This document shows positions 44,996 through 55,852 of a DNA stretch of 64,000 bases, one piece after another. Position 1 is the first letter of the stretch, and each line of letters begins with the position of its first letter. Source of the DNA: Gonapodya prolifera JEL478 (Eukaryota; Monoblepharomycota; Monoblepharidomycetes; Monoblepharidales; Gonapodyaceae). The notes under the pieces are model-generated. The model did not search any database, had not been told where the DNA came from, and worked only from the letters and a program-made list of their open reading frames with translations. The DNA is taken from assembly GCA_001574975.1 (NCBI GenBank), contig KQ965733.1, forward strand, positions 871,012 through 935,011. The letters run 5' to 3'. The translations under genes were made by a program, and so were the position numbers.

Positions 44996-45590
44996 GGTGT
45001 GTGTGGTATGTGTGGTGTTTGAATGACGACTTGGTTTGGTTTTGGGGTGACTGAGTGCGTGCGCAAAACAACATTACTTTATGCCGCATGCATATTCGCC
45101 AACCTGAATATTTTTGTTCAAGAAACAAGCAAAATGTTGTACGAGTATTTGCTCTGTATTCAACCAGTGTTAGTGTCGCAAGATAGACAGCGGTCTGGTA
45201 TTGATATTGGGAGTCTCGGGACTGGAACCTCAATCACGGACTAGGAGGAGAGCACAGGACGGTGTTAGAGACAAGGCATGGAAGTGGATGTTCGGACTCT
45301 GATACATATGCTCCACCCCAGCCTCACTGTTTGGCAATTGGGCTGCCGGTCTGGCATTGGTTATTGGGTGTCTGGGACAGGGACGGAGCACCGTCGTGAC
45401 CGTCCTCCTCATGGGGTGCTCTGGGCAGCGTCACTGTTTTGTGTCGTCGGCGAACGGGTCACGTTAGTTAGGCGGCGGCAGAGGAAGAAGTGTAGATGGC
45501 AAAACACTGATGTTCTCCACACTCGTTACCATTCACTTTGAGCGTCTGACACATGACAAAGAAGAAAGAAGGAAGGTAACAATAATTGGC
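44996..45590. other. Intergenic region, no gene seen
   Basis: About 600 bp. Only short ORFs with no features. It contains the promoter of the acidic coiled-coil gene. Confidence 0.5.
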
Positions 45591-45596
45591 AGTTAT

Positions 45597-46250
45597 TCAT
45601 TGCTTTCTGCCTCTCCGCTCAATGTGCTCATGTAAATCATGCTCAACACCGACTCGAAGAGTGTACCAACGGCAGCACGGCAAGGGAAAGTCAGTCTTGC
45701 CTTTCTCCATGATGCATTTACTTGTCTCGTATTCAAAAATGATTCTTTCACTTCTCCGCCATATCATATAGGACAATTTTACACCCGGCGACAACCTTTG
45801 TTACTTCAGCCGAAGATTTCGAGTTCCTCGAAGCATCCACGGGAGCTTCTCATCAGCAACTATTCATAGCTAATAGGGCGGAACCCGACGGACTTTATCT
45901 GAAAACAAGTACTTTCACCGGTGCTCCACCAATGTGACGTTGAATGAATTAAACTTGGATGCCATCGTCATCTTATCAAATCAGCTGCCCGACTGGTTTG
46001 TGCGCAACACCACTATACTTTTATTATGCCGCACCGAATATTCATTTCATTCAAGAACCAAGCATACCGTTGGAAAGATGGCCATTCTGTACCCAAACAT
46101 TTGTAGTTCACGTCGCGCAGATGGCCAGCGTCGTCGGTTCCCATGCCGAGTACATGCGCGAATAATGAATTCAATTCTATTCTGAGCGAGTTCATTTGTG
46201 GGATCAATAATTGTTGGATTCGCTCATCACGAGTTTCGGGAAGTGACCGC
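45597..46250 (-). CDS. Unidentified exon pair, possible orphan or element-derived gene
   Basis: Two unusually protein-like minus-strand stretches. The upstream one (about 46250-46065) reads RDERIQQLLIPQMNSLRIEL, NSLFAHVLGMGTDDAGHLRD and VNYKCLGTEWPSFQR, then a GTATGC donor. The downstream one (about 45780-45597) reads LSYMIWRRSERIIFEYETSK, CIMEKGKTDFPLPCCRWYTL and RVGVEHDLHEHIERRGRKQ, then TGA. The intron between is about 290 bp and its acceptor was not fixed. No family comes to mind. Base composition (about half AT) differs sharply from the GC-rich Arf-GEF exon next door. Where the gene starts is unclear; upstream frames run into the antisense of the Arf-GEF. It could be a truncated gene or a transposon remnant. 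Confidence 0.35.
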
Positions 46251-46371
46251 AGCCGATCGACCAGGCAACGACGCGCATCGCGGACACGGGCGGGAGCAGC
46301 AGACGCCGACGCAGCGACGACGGCAGATCGCAGGTGGGAGACAGCAGACGGGAGACAGCGAGCGACGAGCG

Positions 46372-48314
46372 ATGGACGGCGACGGCGACAGATGGGAATG
46401 CGAGCGGGGAGAGCGAGCGGGAGCGGAGACGGAGACGGAGACGATGGGCGTGGACGGCGAGGCGGAGAGGGCAGGGGGAGCGGGCGGTGAGGGCGTGGAG
46501 GGGGGAGGGGTGGGAGGAGAGGACGGCGGTGGGGGAGAGGGCAGCGTGGGAACGGGAGTGGGAGCGGAGAGTGCTGTGGGCGCGGACACGGGAGGGCAGA
46601 GGGCGGACGCGGGCGAGTGCGACGACGTGCGAGGGCACGGCAGCAGCAGCGTGGACGCGGACACTCCATCCCACGACACGCACCCCATACCCCATCCCGA
46701 CACCCACACCGCTGTCCACTCGGACACCGCACCCTCCTCCGCCCCCGCCCCTTCACTCTCACTCCCTCTCTCCCCGCCACCCGCACCTCTCGTCCGCCGC
46801 AAGTCCGCCTCCACGCCCACAGTCGCGCTCATCCACGCCTTACTCAACGCTTCCGAATCCGCCTCCTCCAACTCCTCCTCCGACTCCCCCGCGCACACAC
46901 TCCCCACCGCGCCCTCCTCGTCAGACATCCTCGCAGACCTTCCCTTCCAATTCCCGCTCGCGCTCGCGTCGCCTTCCTCCGCACCGCTCGCGAACGTATC
47001 GGTGTCGGCTGCGGGAGCACCGTCCCGCGCATCATCCCGCGCACGCACACGTTCCATTTCATCCCACTCCACATCATCCGCTCTCGCTCCCGCCTCTTCC
47101 TCTTCAACCACCCCTTCTCCTGCGCTGCCACAACCCCGCAGATCGGCCTCGCTCAGATCACACCGCATCTCAACCCGTCCGTCCATCTCCGCCGTCACCC
47201 CCGTCACTCCCGAAGACCCATGCCAACACCCCACCACCACCACCTCCACTGGCACCTCCACCACCACCACCACCACCGCCGCCACTGTCGCGCACGCACT
47301 CCCATCAACAACCGAAGACGAACCCCTCGCGCCGCTCCCGGACCCTGCAGCCCCGCCCCGGCAGCGCAGACGTAGCCAGACAGTGTCTATCGGCTCGCTC
47401 GCGTGGGCGTCGGCGCGGTCGGCGCAGGGCGGAGGGAGTGGTGGGGGACAGGGACAGGGCGGGATGGGTGGCCAAACGATTGTGGAGGGACAGGGAGAAG
47501 GAAAGGACCATGCCCCGGCACAGGCACAGTCGCAAGCGGACGGGAAGCAGGAGCAGACGGAGAACGCGCACCCGCAAGCAGATGTCAGGTGAGTTTTACC
47601 AGTGGGCGGGCGTGGGAGGGGGTGGTGGTAGTCGGGTGCCAGGGCATTTGGGCGGACTGGGATGTTTGGGCAGAGTCGGCAAGAGTGTGGGAGTTTGGAA
47701 TGTCGTGATGCGAAGTGGCATGTTTGGGATGTCGTAGATAATTGGGCGGAATGGGAATGGGCGCGTTTCGGGCAGAGTTGGCGCGTGGACAGCTGCCGAC
47801 GCCGACGCCGACGCCGACGTGGACGTGGACGTGCGCCCTTGTAGACGGATCTGAATGCGTGCCGCGCCACACGATGGCGTGGCGACCATACGGGCGCCGA
47901 ACACCGAACGCCGAACGCCGCGAGTGCGCATGGGATGGTGGGGTGGGGATGGGTCCACGCTTGCGGGGTTTGATGGAGTGGATCCATGTGCGCTGCGCCC
48001 GCGTGCGCCTCCGTGTACAGGCGCAGCTGGAGAAACGAGAACCGAGCAAGAGGAGCAGGAGTGACAGTGGGAGTGGGCGTAGGAGCGAATGCACGTGTCT
48101 GTGCGAGCGGGGTATTGGGACCACGCGGGACGACGTGGTGGTCTTGTTTTTTGGGGCGTGGTGTGGTGGGATGGTTGTGTTTTCGCACGAGCTATGCGCT
48201 TCGTTTTTTGGATCTGACCGTTTCTGGTTCATTCTGACCTGGTCTCTCTTTCTCTCCTCGATGCCACATTCCACCGGGATTCCCCCCCCCCCCCCCCGTC
48301 CACTTCGTCCACCT

Positions 48315-48355
<41 letters not shown>

Positions 48356-51300
48356 CACCCAGTCTCTCCAAACTCTCCTTCCTCAAGAAATCGTTCAGCT
48401 TCTTCAAGCAGGACAGGTACGTTTGCCTCCCTCTCCCCCGGTCTCCTCATACCGACGTGCTAACCTCTGCTCCCACTCTCACCACCCCAGCGACGCCCCC
48501 CTCCCAACCCCGCACCCCCGCCCACGCACGCGCTCGGCCACCATATCCTCGCCGCCCACACTGCCCAGCACCGCCACCACCGCCGTCCTCCCCGCGGCTC
48601 CCCTTGCCGCAACACCACGCCCATCCACCGCACCTGCACCCGACATCGACGCCATCCTCGCGACGTCCCCGACTCACCCCGCGCCCACGCCTCACACTGA
48701 CGCGCCCAGGGCGGGGGCGGGGAGACGTAGGGGGTCGTTTTTGGAGGCCGTGGGGAGACTGTGGGCGCCTGCACCTGCACCTACCGCCACCGCTAGCGCC
48801 GCGGGTGTGTCGGCGCCGGGCGGGAAGGGTGGCGCGGATGGACAAGCGCAGACGCTGGGGCAGGGGCAGGTGGAAGCCGGGGATGCTGGTGTGCCCCGAG
48901 TGCGGGCGGCGACGGCACAGCCCGCGTCTGGAGGTGTCGGCGGCGACAGTGCGGGAGCGAGCGGGGCAACAGCCACGCCGGCAGGGGGAGGCGTTCCCGG
49001 AGGCCCTGCAAAGGAAGGATGGTCGTTTGGATCGTTCGGGCGGGCTACCGGGGGGAGGTTGAAGGCTGCGCGGTCGGATAGTAATTTGGCAGGTAGGAGG
49101 GGAGCGGGCGGGGATGCGGTCATTGATAAAGCCGCTGTCGGAGGGTTGGGTGGCGTGGTTACGGTGGGGAAGGAGGGAAAGGAGGGGTGAGTTTTTGTGG
49201 TGGTGATGGGTGGAGAAATGAGGTGCTCACACGCCCCGCTGCCACCGCTGNCCCCCCCCCCCCCCCCCCCCCCCACCCCGTTCCCCCAACAGTTCGACTC
49301 GCCCCACTCCCATATCTGACGCGGCCCGCGAGCTGCACGACACGCTCCTCGCGGGCCGGCGCAAGTTCGCCATCAACCCCAAGCAGGGGCTCAAATACCT
49401 CGCCGAGCGCGGGGTGTTCCCGATGGAGGCCACAGCTGTCGCGCGGTTCTTGTACGAGGAGGGGCGAGGCGGGTGGGGCGCGGCGGGGAAGAAGGAGGCT
49501 GGCAAGGAGGGCAAGGAAGGGAAGGAGGCGGGAAAGGCAGAGGGAAAGGACGTGAAGGACGTGAAGGAGGGAAGGGAGGCGAAGGAAGGCGCAAGTGGCG
49601 CCGGGAAGCTGAGTAAAGTCGGGATTGGGGAGTATTTGGGTGATTAGTGAGTTTGCGTTGCCGTGCGCTCTGTGCAATCACCCCCCAACTACCCGACCTC
49701 GCGACTAGCAATCCGTTCAATATTGAGGTGCTGGGAGAGTACGCGAGACTGTATGATTTCTCGGGGTTGCAGTTTGACGCGGCCTTGCGGTAGGTCGATC
49801 AGACAGTTTACACGGAGTTGGAAGCCCTTTCACACCACACACCCACCCGCCAGTGCCTTTTTGGACGGCTTCCGTCTCCCCGGCGAGGCGCAGAAGATCG
49901 ACCGTATGATGCAACGCTTCGCCCAGCGGTATCACGACTGCAACGCGGGCAGGTTTGGCAGCGCGGATACGGCGTACGTTTTGGCGTTCTCGATCATCAT
50001 GCGTGAGTTTCCCCGGGTGATGGTGCTGGTGGTGTGGTGGTGATTTGGTGACAAAATGATGTTTGGGGCATGTTTTTAGTGAACACGGACCTCCACAATC
50101 CGGCCATCAAAAGGAAGATGACCAAGCAGGGGTTCGTGAATAATAATAGAGGGATTGATAATGGGAAGGACGTACCCATGGAGTTCTTACACGTGAGTGA
50201 AGAATTGGAGGGGAGCTGAGATGGAGCACATAATGTAATACCCACCGCAATCTCCTGTCCACCCTCTCGCTTCCTGCTATAGCAAATATACGACAGCATT
50301 CTCACGAATGAAATCAAGATCAAGGACGAGACGTCCGGCAAGAACCACCGCAAGACCCACTCGGGCCATTTCGAGGCCGTCTCGGACATTCTCAACGACA
50401 CGTCGTACACGTTCGCGAACGCCATCAAGCAGGGATGGCTCGTTAAGGAGAGCGGAGAGGACGGCGCGATACGCACATGGGGGAAGAGGTGGTGCTTGCT
50501 TGTCAACGGGTGCTTGTATTACTTCAAGGATCCCAAGGTGGGTACAAGATGTGGGCATAAGAAAGTCTGGACTCATACAATGTCGTGGTACCACTTCAGG
50601 ACAAGAAGCCTCGTGGAATCATCCCTCTCGACGGGCTTCACGTTGAAGAGTTCCTGCCCAACGACCGAGACTCCAAAGACTGGCTTTCCACCGTCTATGT
50701 CCCCTTCGGACGCTCGTTTTCCTCCCGACACCGCTACTTTATCATCACAAACGACCCCGAGCAGCAACAAGCCGCCGCGGCCGTCATGCGGCCTGCTCCA
50801 CGCCAGACGGGTGACTCACCTGGATCTTCGATGGCGGCAGCGTCCGTGGGGTACGGTTCCGCATCGGTCGTATCGCTGGCAAAATCTTTGCCGCCTCTTC
50901 CCGTTGCATCAACAACATCGCAGGGAAAGTCAACAGGAGCGACGGGGACGTCACCACCAAAAGCCGGCACGTCGCCGTTGGCTGTGGGAATGAACAAGGT
51001 CGACGAAGATAGTGCGCCAGGAGTAGTAAGCGATGGAGCGTCGTCGCCGTCTGCAACACTGTTTCGCCCGTCACCGACCCACATGGGGAATAAAGAAGGG
51101 GGCTACCCCACTGCCAATGAAGCCTCGGCAGATAGTGGGCTCCAGAGTGTGTCGCCGCTGCCCGTTCCAGACGACAAGACACTCACAGGAGCAAGCACAT
51201 CGCCCGCGCGGTCCATTATCAGCAACCCTGGGACCTCCAATGGTGCTACAGGAACATCTCCGCCCTCGTCTCCCACATCAGGCACCACAATCGTACCCAC

Positions 51301-51751
51301 AGCGAGCTCATTCCCTCCCTCGTTGGGAATTATCAAGGCTTGCAAGCTGGCCTCGGACGGGCGGATGGAGGTGGCTCGGCGGACATACTACCTGTTTCAA
51401 TGTCCCACGGAGGCCGACTGCGCAGACTGGATCTTTGCTCTACGGAGCGCTATTGATGGGAGCCCTTTCCACGCTCTGTACGTGCAGCGCAAAAAGGCCA
51501 TGATGGAGCAGCAGCAGATGACGTCGAGCCAAGCTTCCCTGACGTCGGGGAAACAGTTCACTGACACGCTGAGGAGCGCAGTAGATTTCGCAAAGGGTGC
51601 CATGGGAGCCGGCGCCAGGTCTACTAGGTCATTGACATCTGGCAAGTCGTCGAGCGAGGGGAGTGTAGATAAAGTGACCATCGCGAGTAGTGGGGAAGGG
51701 AGCCGGAGAACGTCGACTAGAAGCTTGGGAGCGGCGTCGGGGCAACGATAG
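46372..51751 (+). CDS. Arf guanine-nucleotide exchange factor, cytohesin-like (Sec7 + PH)
   Basis: Activates Arf GTPases on membranes. A long low-complexity N-terminal exon (Gly/Glu, then Pro/Ser/Thr-rich) starts at an ATG at 46372; an ATG at 46444 is also possible. A 770 bp intron follows (47590-48359), then a basic amphipathic stretch ([17 protein letters not shown]) and another low-complexity exon. The Sec7 domain starts at about 49291: [20 protein letters not shown], then a 50-residue Lys/Glu/Gly insert before [48 protein letters not shown] (catalytic Glu in LPGE) and [22 protein letters not shown] domain begins [14 protein letters not shown]...WGKRWCLL and finishes [20 protein letters not shown], split by about 180 low-complexity residues (50770-51325). 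Stop TAG at 51749-51751. The N at 49251 lies in an intron. Confidence 0.88.
47797..47832. repeat. GACGCC/GACGTG repeat in the first intron of the Arf-GEF
   Basis: Tandem GCCGAC units changing to GTGGAC units, a simple repeat in the 770 bp intron. Confidence 0.8.
48282..48353. repeat. Two poly-C tracts before a 3' splice site
   Basis: Runs of 16 C (48282-48297) and 38 C (48316-48353) separated by 18 bases. The second run ends 7 bases before the acceptor AACACCCAG, acting as its polypyrimidine tract. Run length is likely unstable and may be misassembled. Confidence 0.95.
49251..49274. repeat. Poly-C tract with an ambiguous base before a 3' splice site
   Basis: An N followed by 23 C, then ACCCCGTTCCCCCAACAG at the acceptor opening the Sec7 exon. 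The N shows that the assembly could not settle this tract. Confidence 0.95.
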
Positions 51752-51759
51752 CGTGCACT

Positions 51760-53460
51760 GTGGTGATGTTCATAAGGATGTTCACGATGTGTAATGGCAA
51801 GTGTATGGTCTTGTTGTGTAAACAGACTCAAAAGAAAAGTACAACATCAAGTCTATTCGCTGCTGAAATGAATTTCCGACTGACTGTTCAGTCACAGACA
51901 ATGTGCTTGACTCCCATGGAGAACAGGCCGCTGTTGAGAACAGACGAGGGTCAGGAAAACGGTCTGGGCGAGCCAAGTGGACCAAGGACCAGTTAGCATA
52001 CCTTTTGATTGAGCACCGTTGCCGCTAATGACTGTGATTGGTCTGGGTAGTGTTAGCGCCAGGTGAGTCACTGAACGCTGAAAGCTGTTTAAAAAAACGG
52101 ACCAGAACGCGACTGCCTGCACCCCCCGAACATCGCGGCGCATCCGCAAGCGAGCAGGCGACTCCCCCTCGAACTTGCCGTGACGCTGCAGTCTCCGTGA
52201 GTGGAGCCGCGTTCTCTTTCTGCAACACCCATCGCTCACTTACCTCCCCGTTCGTAAGCCGCAGCTTGGAGAACCGCGCAGCGAAGCCACAGGGAGCATT
52301 TAAGGTGAGTGTGGTCGTCTTTCTGCGCTCGCGCCGTTCGTGCTTGTCCTCCCGGAGGGAGTGGGTTGTTTCGACAGCTTTTCTAGAACCTCTTTTACCC
52401 CCTTGTCTTGGCTTCCGTATCGAGAGTTGTGATGGAGAGAAGAGAGGAGACAGAGAGAGAAGACCCTTGCGTACAAAATTATCGTCTGGTGAGTCTGATA
52501 CCTCCCTTGACCCTGGTACCTTCCAGCGTGTATCTCATGTCCCTCCATTCGCCACAGTGAAGCCGCCCCTCTCCGTTGAGCCCTGACAGGCCCCCGACCG
52601 GGTGGCTTTTATTCGCCATTCCGGGTGAGTCTTGGTCGACGCCGTGGGGAACCCGCAAGCTAAGATTCGGAGAGACCGGGAGGTGGAGCATTCGAAGGGA
52701 GGTGCAGGTGCGACGCTGCATTTTCACTGTGAGTATTCTTGCATTTGCACTTACAACGTCGAGCGAGTCTTGACTGACGCATCGCGGTTCTTTTTTGTTG
52801 ACGTTCCTCCGATGTTCCCCGGCATTACTTCCCCCTACAGACGTTGCGGATCCCAATCCCTTACTCTTTCCCACGGGCGTTAGATACTATGTTCTTTTTG
52901 TACGCAGAGCTTCTCTCCAGAGCGTCGCCGGGGGAGGTTGTGCGGGCCAACACACCTCCCAAAGGGAACTTCCCCGGTCAACCGGCGCCTGGAGTAATAC
53001 AACAACCCGCACAACCTCCTTTTGTTCGCGCTTCTGTGATTTGTCCATTTTGGGGTTCTTGGGGGTTGTGGTTGGGTGGCGCGCTTTGAAAAAAGCAGAC
53101 GTGTTTCAATTCCTCTTCCCGTCTCGTCATCTCGCTGGTACAAAATGTGGTCGTAATGCGAATATCTTTGCCCTGGTTTGCTACTCTCTGGTAGTAAATA
53201 AAGTTTCGTGCGGCAGTGAGGGCGAGAATTATATCATACAAAGATCCAAACGTGTATTTCATTGCTCGGAAGAAAACACTAGATACAAATTCAAATACGT
53301 TTTTGCTGCATATCTTGGTATGTACACTCTCGAAAACGACCACATGGAAAGTTCACTTCAGTAGTACTTAGTAAGTGTTCATGTCAAAACCTCCTGCGAA
53401 AATCTACAGATACCGCAGAAGAGTGTTAGTCATATCCGAGCAAGTACAGCGCCCCCACAG
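51760..53460. other. No recognisable protein gene; possible spliced non-coding transcript
   Basis: 1.7 kb with several strong + strand donors (GTGAGT at about 52062, 52304, 52493, 52623, 52731) and matching pyrimidine-AG acceptors (for example GCCACAG near 52558), but no open frame that continues across them. The longest ORF (52038-52586, +) begins MVWVVLAPGESLNAESC and resembles nothing. The donor pattern is that of exons in a spliced transcript, so a non-coding RNA or 5' leader is possible; no snoRNA or snRNA box was found by eye. Confidence 0.35.
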
Positions 53461-53461
53461 C

Positions 53462-54027
53462 TCAACCACACACCTTCTTCCCCATGGGTGTTATCGGTCT
53501 CCCGCCGTGCTTCTCCTCCTCCCCTTTGAGCGAAGTGTCGACCGCAAGCTTCGTCAAGTCTGATTTAGGCTCCTGCTCGCCGAGTTTGGATGAAAGGATG
53601 CCCCGTATGGAGGCCAAGGGAGTTTTGGGGGGTGAATGCAGCGCGAGGATGTGTGGAGGCGGAGCGGGCTGGGGGGGTGCTGATGGACCCGAGAGGGAAA
53701 GAAGTATAAGAGCGAGGTCCACGATTGGTGCGTTTTCGCCAGGCAAGCTAATGTCTCACCGGGGATTGGTGCGGGAGCTTGGCTGAACGGATTCCTCACG
53801 AACAAGCCGGCCAGAGGCGACGAGCTCAGCTGAATCCATCAGTCGGGGGTACATCGGGGGCAAGAAGTAACAAGGCGTCGGAAACAAGCCGGTTACAATC
53901 AAAGGATGGAAGGGGTCCCACAACATTGAGAGCTCACCAGCGACGGCCTTCGGCCCAACGTTTCCCCTTCTGAGCCGGTGGACGACACGGAGTTAGAGCG
54001 TGTAGTGCGTGATGAATCGGAGGCCAT
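53462..54027 (-). CDS. Small Ser/Pro-rich hypothetical protein
   Basis: ATG at 54027 begins MASDSSRTTRSNSVSSTGSE and GETLGRRPSL, then donor GTGAGC. A second exon reads LSSSPLAGLFVRNPFSQAPA. The last segment, in another frame, reads PGENAPIVDLALILLSLSGP, then SAPPQPAPPPHILALHSPPK and PITPMGKKVCG before TGA. The junction near 53750 is unresolved: a GTGAGA lies there but no acceptor fits with a normal intron length. No family recognised. The Ser-rich start with RRPSL looks like a kinase-site region. Confidence 0.35.
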
Positions 54028-54431
54028 CGTATGATTGCGCGAGATTGCGTTTGTTGACCTTTTTGAACCGGCAGAGGATGAATGCCTGCGGCCACTCAAA
54101 TCAATCCGCCGTTGAACACCTTCGCCCTTTCCTTTCTCCTGATTGTTAAGCTGAACAGAAGCTTCATAGCTCCCCGTTACATGATTAGCCCTCAAGAACT
54201 TCGAGCATGCACTACGCACTTCTCAAGGATATGTATTTCGAGCAAAAAGAGCACTAGGAAGTTGTGGGTGGCACGTGGGCACTTTCGAACTTTCGTTACC
54301 TGGACACTGAACGGCAGTCACGGGCAGCTAGGAACTTCTTCAACTATAACTCTGGATAGTACATAAGCTGCGGTCACTTTTTCTGCGGCGGGCCGATCAA
54401 CTCATTTTTCTCCCTTTCCAACTCAACCGCG

Positions 54432-55779
54432 ATGGCAGCCGAAGGATCGCAGTTCGTGCTGAAGGCAACCGAGGATCCCACGGAGGTCGGATGGACAAAC
54501 CACGCGTCCTGTACGTTTGTTTCGCATTCCCCAATGTGACTGCCACTCAACCTACACTCCCCCAGATACTGCATTTGGGAAAAAGCTGTCGCTGGACCAG
54601 TACGTGCGGCGAGAACAGGCTCTCTACAACCACCCCTTCTCCCGGGATGGGTACACATACTTGCTGCAACGTCCTCCGAACGATCCCTACTTGTGTTCAT
54701 GCGAGAACTTCAAGCGGCCTTTGTATTTCACAGACGAGCTTCCGGATGGCTCAGTTGTCGTGCGAGAAGGCCTTATTGGGTCAATCGCGACGGTGTTCAC
54801 TCCGGAGAAGAACCGGAAGAAGGGCTACGCGAGCGAATTGATGCAGCGTGTCATAGATGATTGCAGAGGTAGACTTGGCCTGGTAAGTGCTCTTCAAAAG
54901 TTCAAGGCTGCAGATCCACCATCTAAAATTTGAGTTCCAAAGACATGCTCGTCACTTTACTCAGACATTGGACCTCGTTTCTACGAGACGTTTGGGTGGC
55001 GAACGTACCCATCTCGCGAATTGCTGCTCGATATTTCAACCGTGGAGGCGAAGGCGACCGTCCAGCCATCGAAATATGTCACTCGGTTGCTGACACTCGA
55101 GGAATCCCTTAACCTCATTCCGCTCGACAACCACCTCCTCAAGTCAAAAGACCTACCCGCCGCCCACGCTCGTCTTCGCGCCAGCACCCCATCCCCGACA
55201 AAAGTTCGCGCGGCCGCTGTCGGCGTCACCAAGAATGCACACGACTGGTTCGCTGTACGCGGCAACTTCTATGCTCGCGAAGTCCGACACATGAGCGACG
55301 AACAGGTCGGGCAGATGGCGTACGGCATATCTGTGGGGACAGTACCAACAACACTTGACTCCCCTCAAACGTCCCCGTACGCTTTCGGTCTCCTGTTCCT
55401 CGACGTGAAGTTCCCCGAGGCGTTCATCACCCGACTTCGCATCGAACCAGGACCTGAAGGCGATGCTTCCGATCCTGCCGAACGCGCGGCCACTGCCGCT
55501 GCGCTCTCCTTGGACGTTCTTCGCGCCGTCGCCAATGAATGCCGTCGCCTAGGGATCTCAAAGCTTCACATTTGGGATCCGGAAGCCCAGCCGGGATTGG
55601 TAGAGGGTGCAGCGCTCCTCAAGAAAGAGGACGCATCGATTGATGTCAAAGTGGACGACAGACACGACGAGCTTTCGTGTTTCTCGTGGTTTGGACAGGA
55701 CGGCGCAGATCTGAAAGACTGGGAGGATGGAAACATGGTGGTCCAATGGGTGGCGAACGAAAAGTACACATGGTGTTAA
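54432..55779 (+). CDS. LYC1: N-acetyltransferase of the LYC1 (lysine acetyltransferase) family
   Basis: GNAT-fold enzyme; in yeasts with LYC1 it acetylates lysine to N6-acetyl-lysine as the first step of lysine catabolism. ATG at 54432 starts MAAEGSQFVLKATEDPTEVG. Next exon: FGKKLSLDQYVRREQALYNH, then CSCENFKRPLYFTDELPDGS (strand with CE.FRR-like). After that come GLIGSIATVFTPEKNRKKGY and ASELMQRVIDD, giving the acetyl-CoA-binding motif R/K-x2-GYA in place of R-x2-GRGYA. The exon after a short intron has YSDIGPRFYETFGWRTYPS, the LYC1 signature, and a long C-terminal domain ending VVQWVANEKYTWC and TAA at 55777-55779. Length of about 400 residues fits. The enzyme's substrate here is inferred from family membership. 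Confidence 0.82.
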
Positions 55780-55852
55780 CTGTTAACCGGTTATCAAGAA
55801 TAGATGAAGAACTAATCTTATTAATAATATGAGCACAGAAAATAAAGCACTC

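Noticed and set aside
46227-48188. 653-codon open frame on the minus strand
   Set aside because: It is antisense to the Pro/Ser/Gly-rich Arf-GEF exon. The GC-rich low-complexity DNA lacks stops in several frames, and the + strand frame joins to Sec7 and PH domains.
52038-52586. 182-codon + strand ORF
   Set aside because: Composition looks random, it spans several strong splice signals, and no domain or homologue comes to mind.
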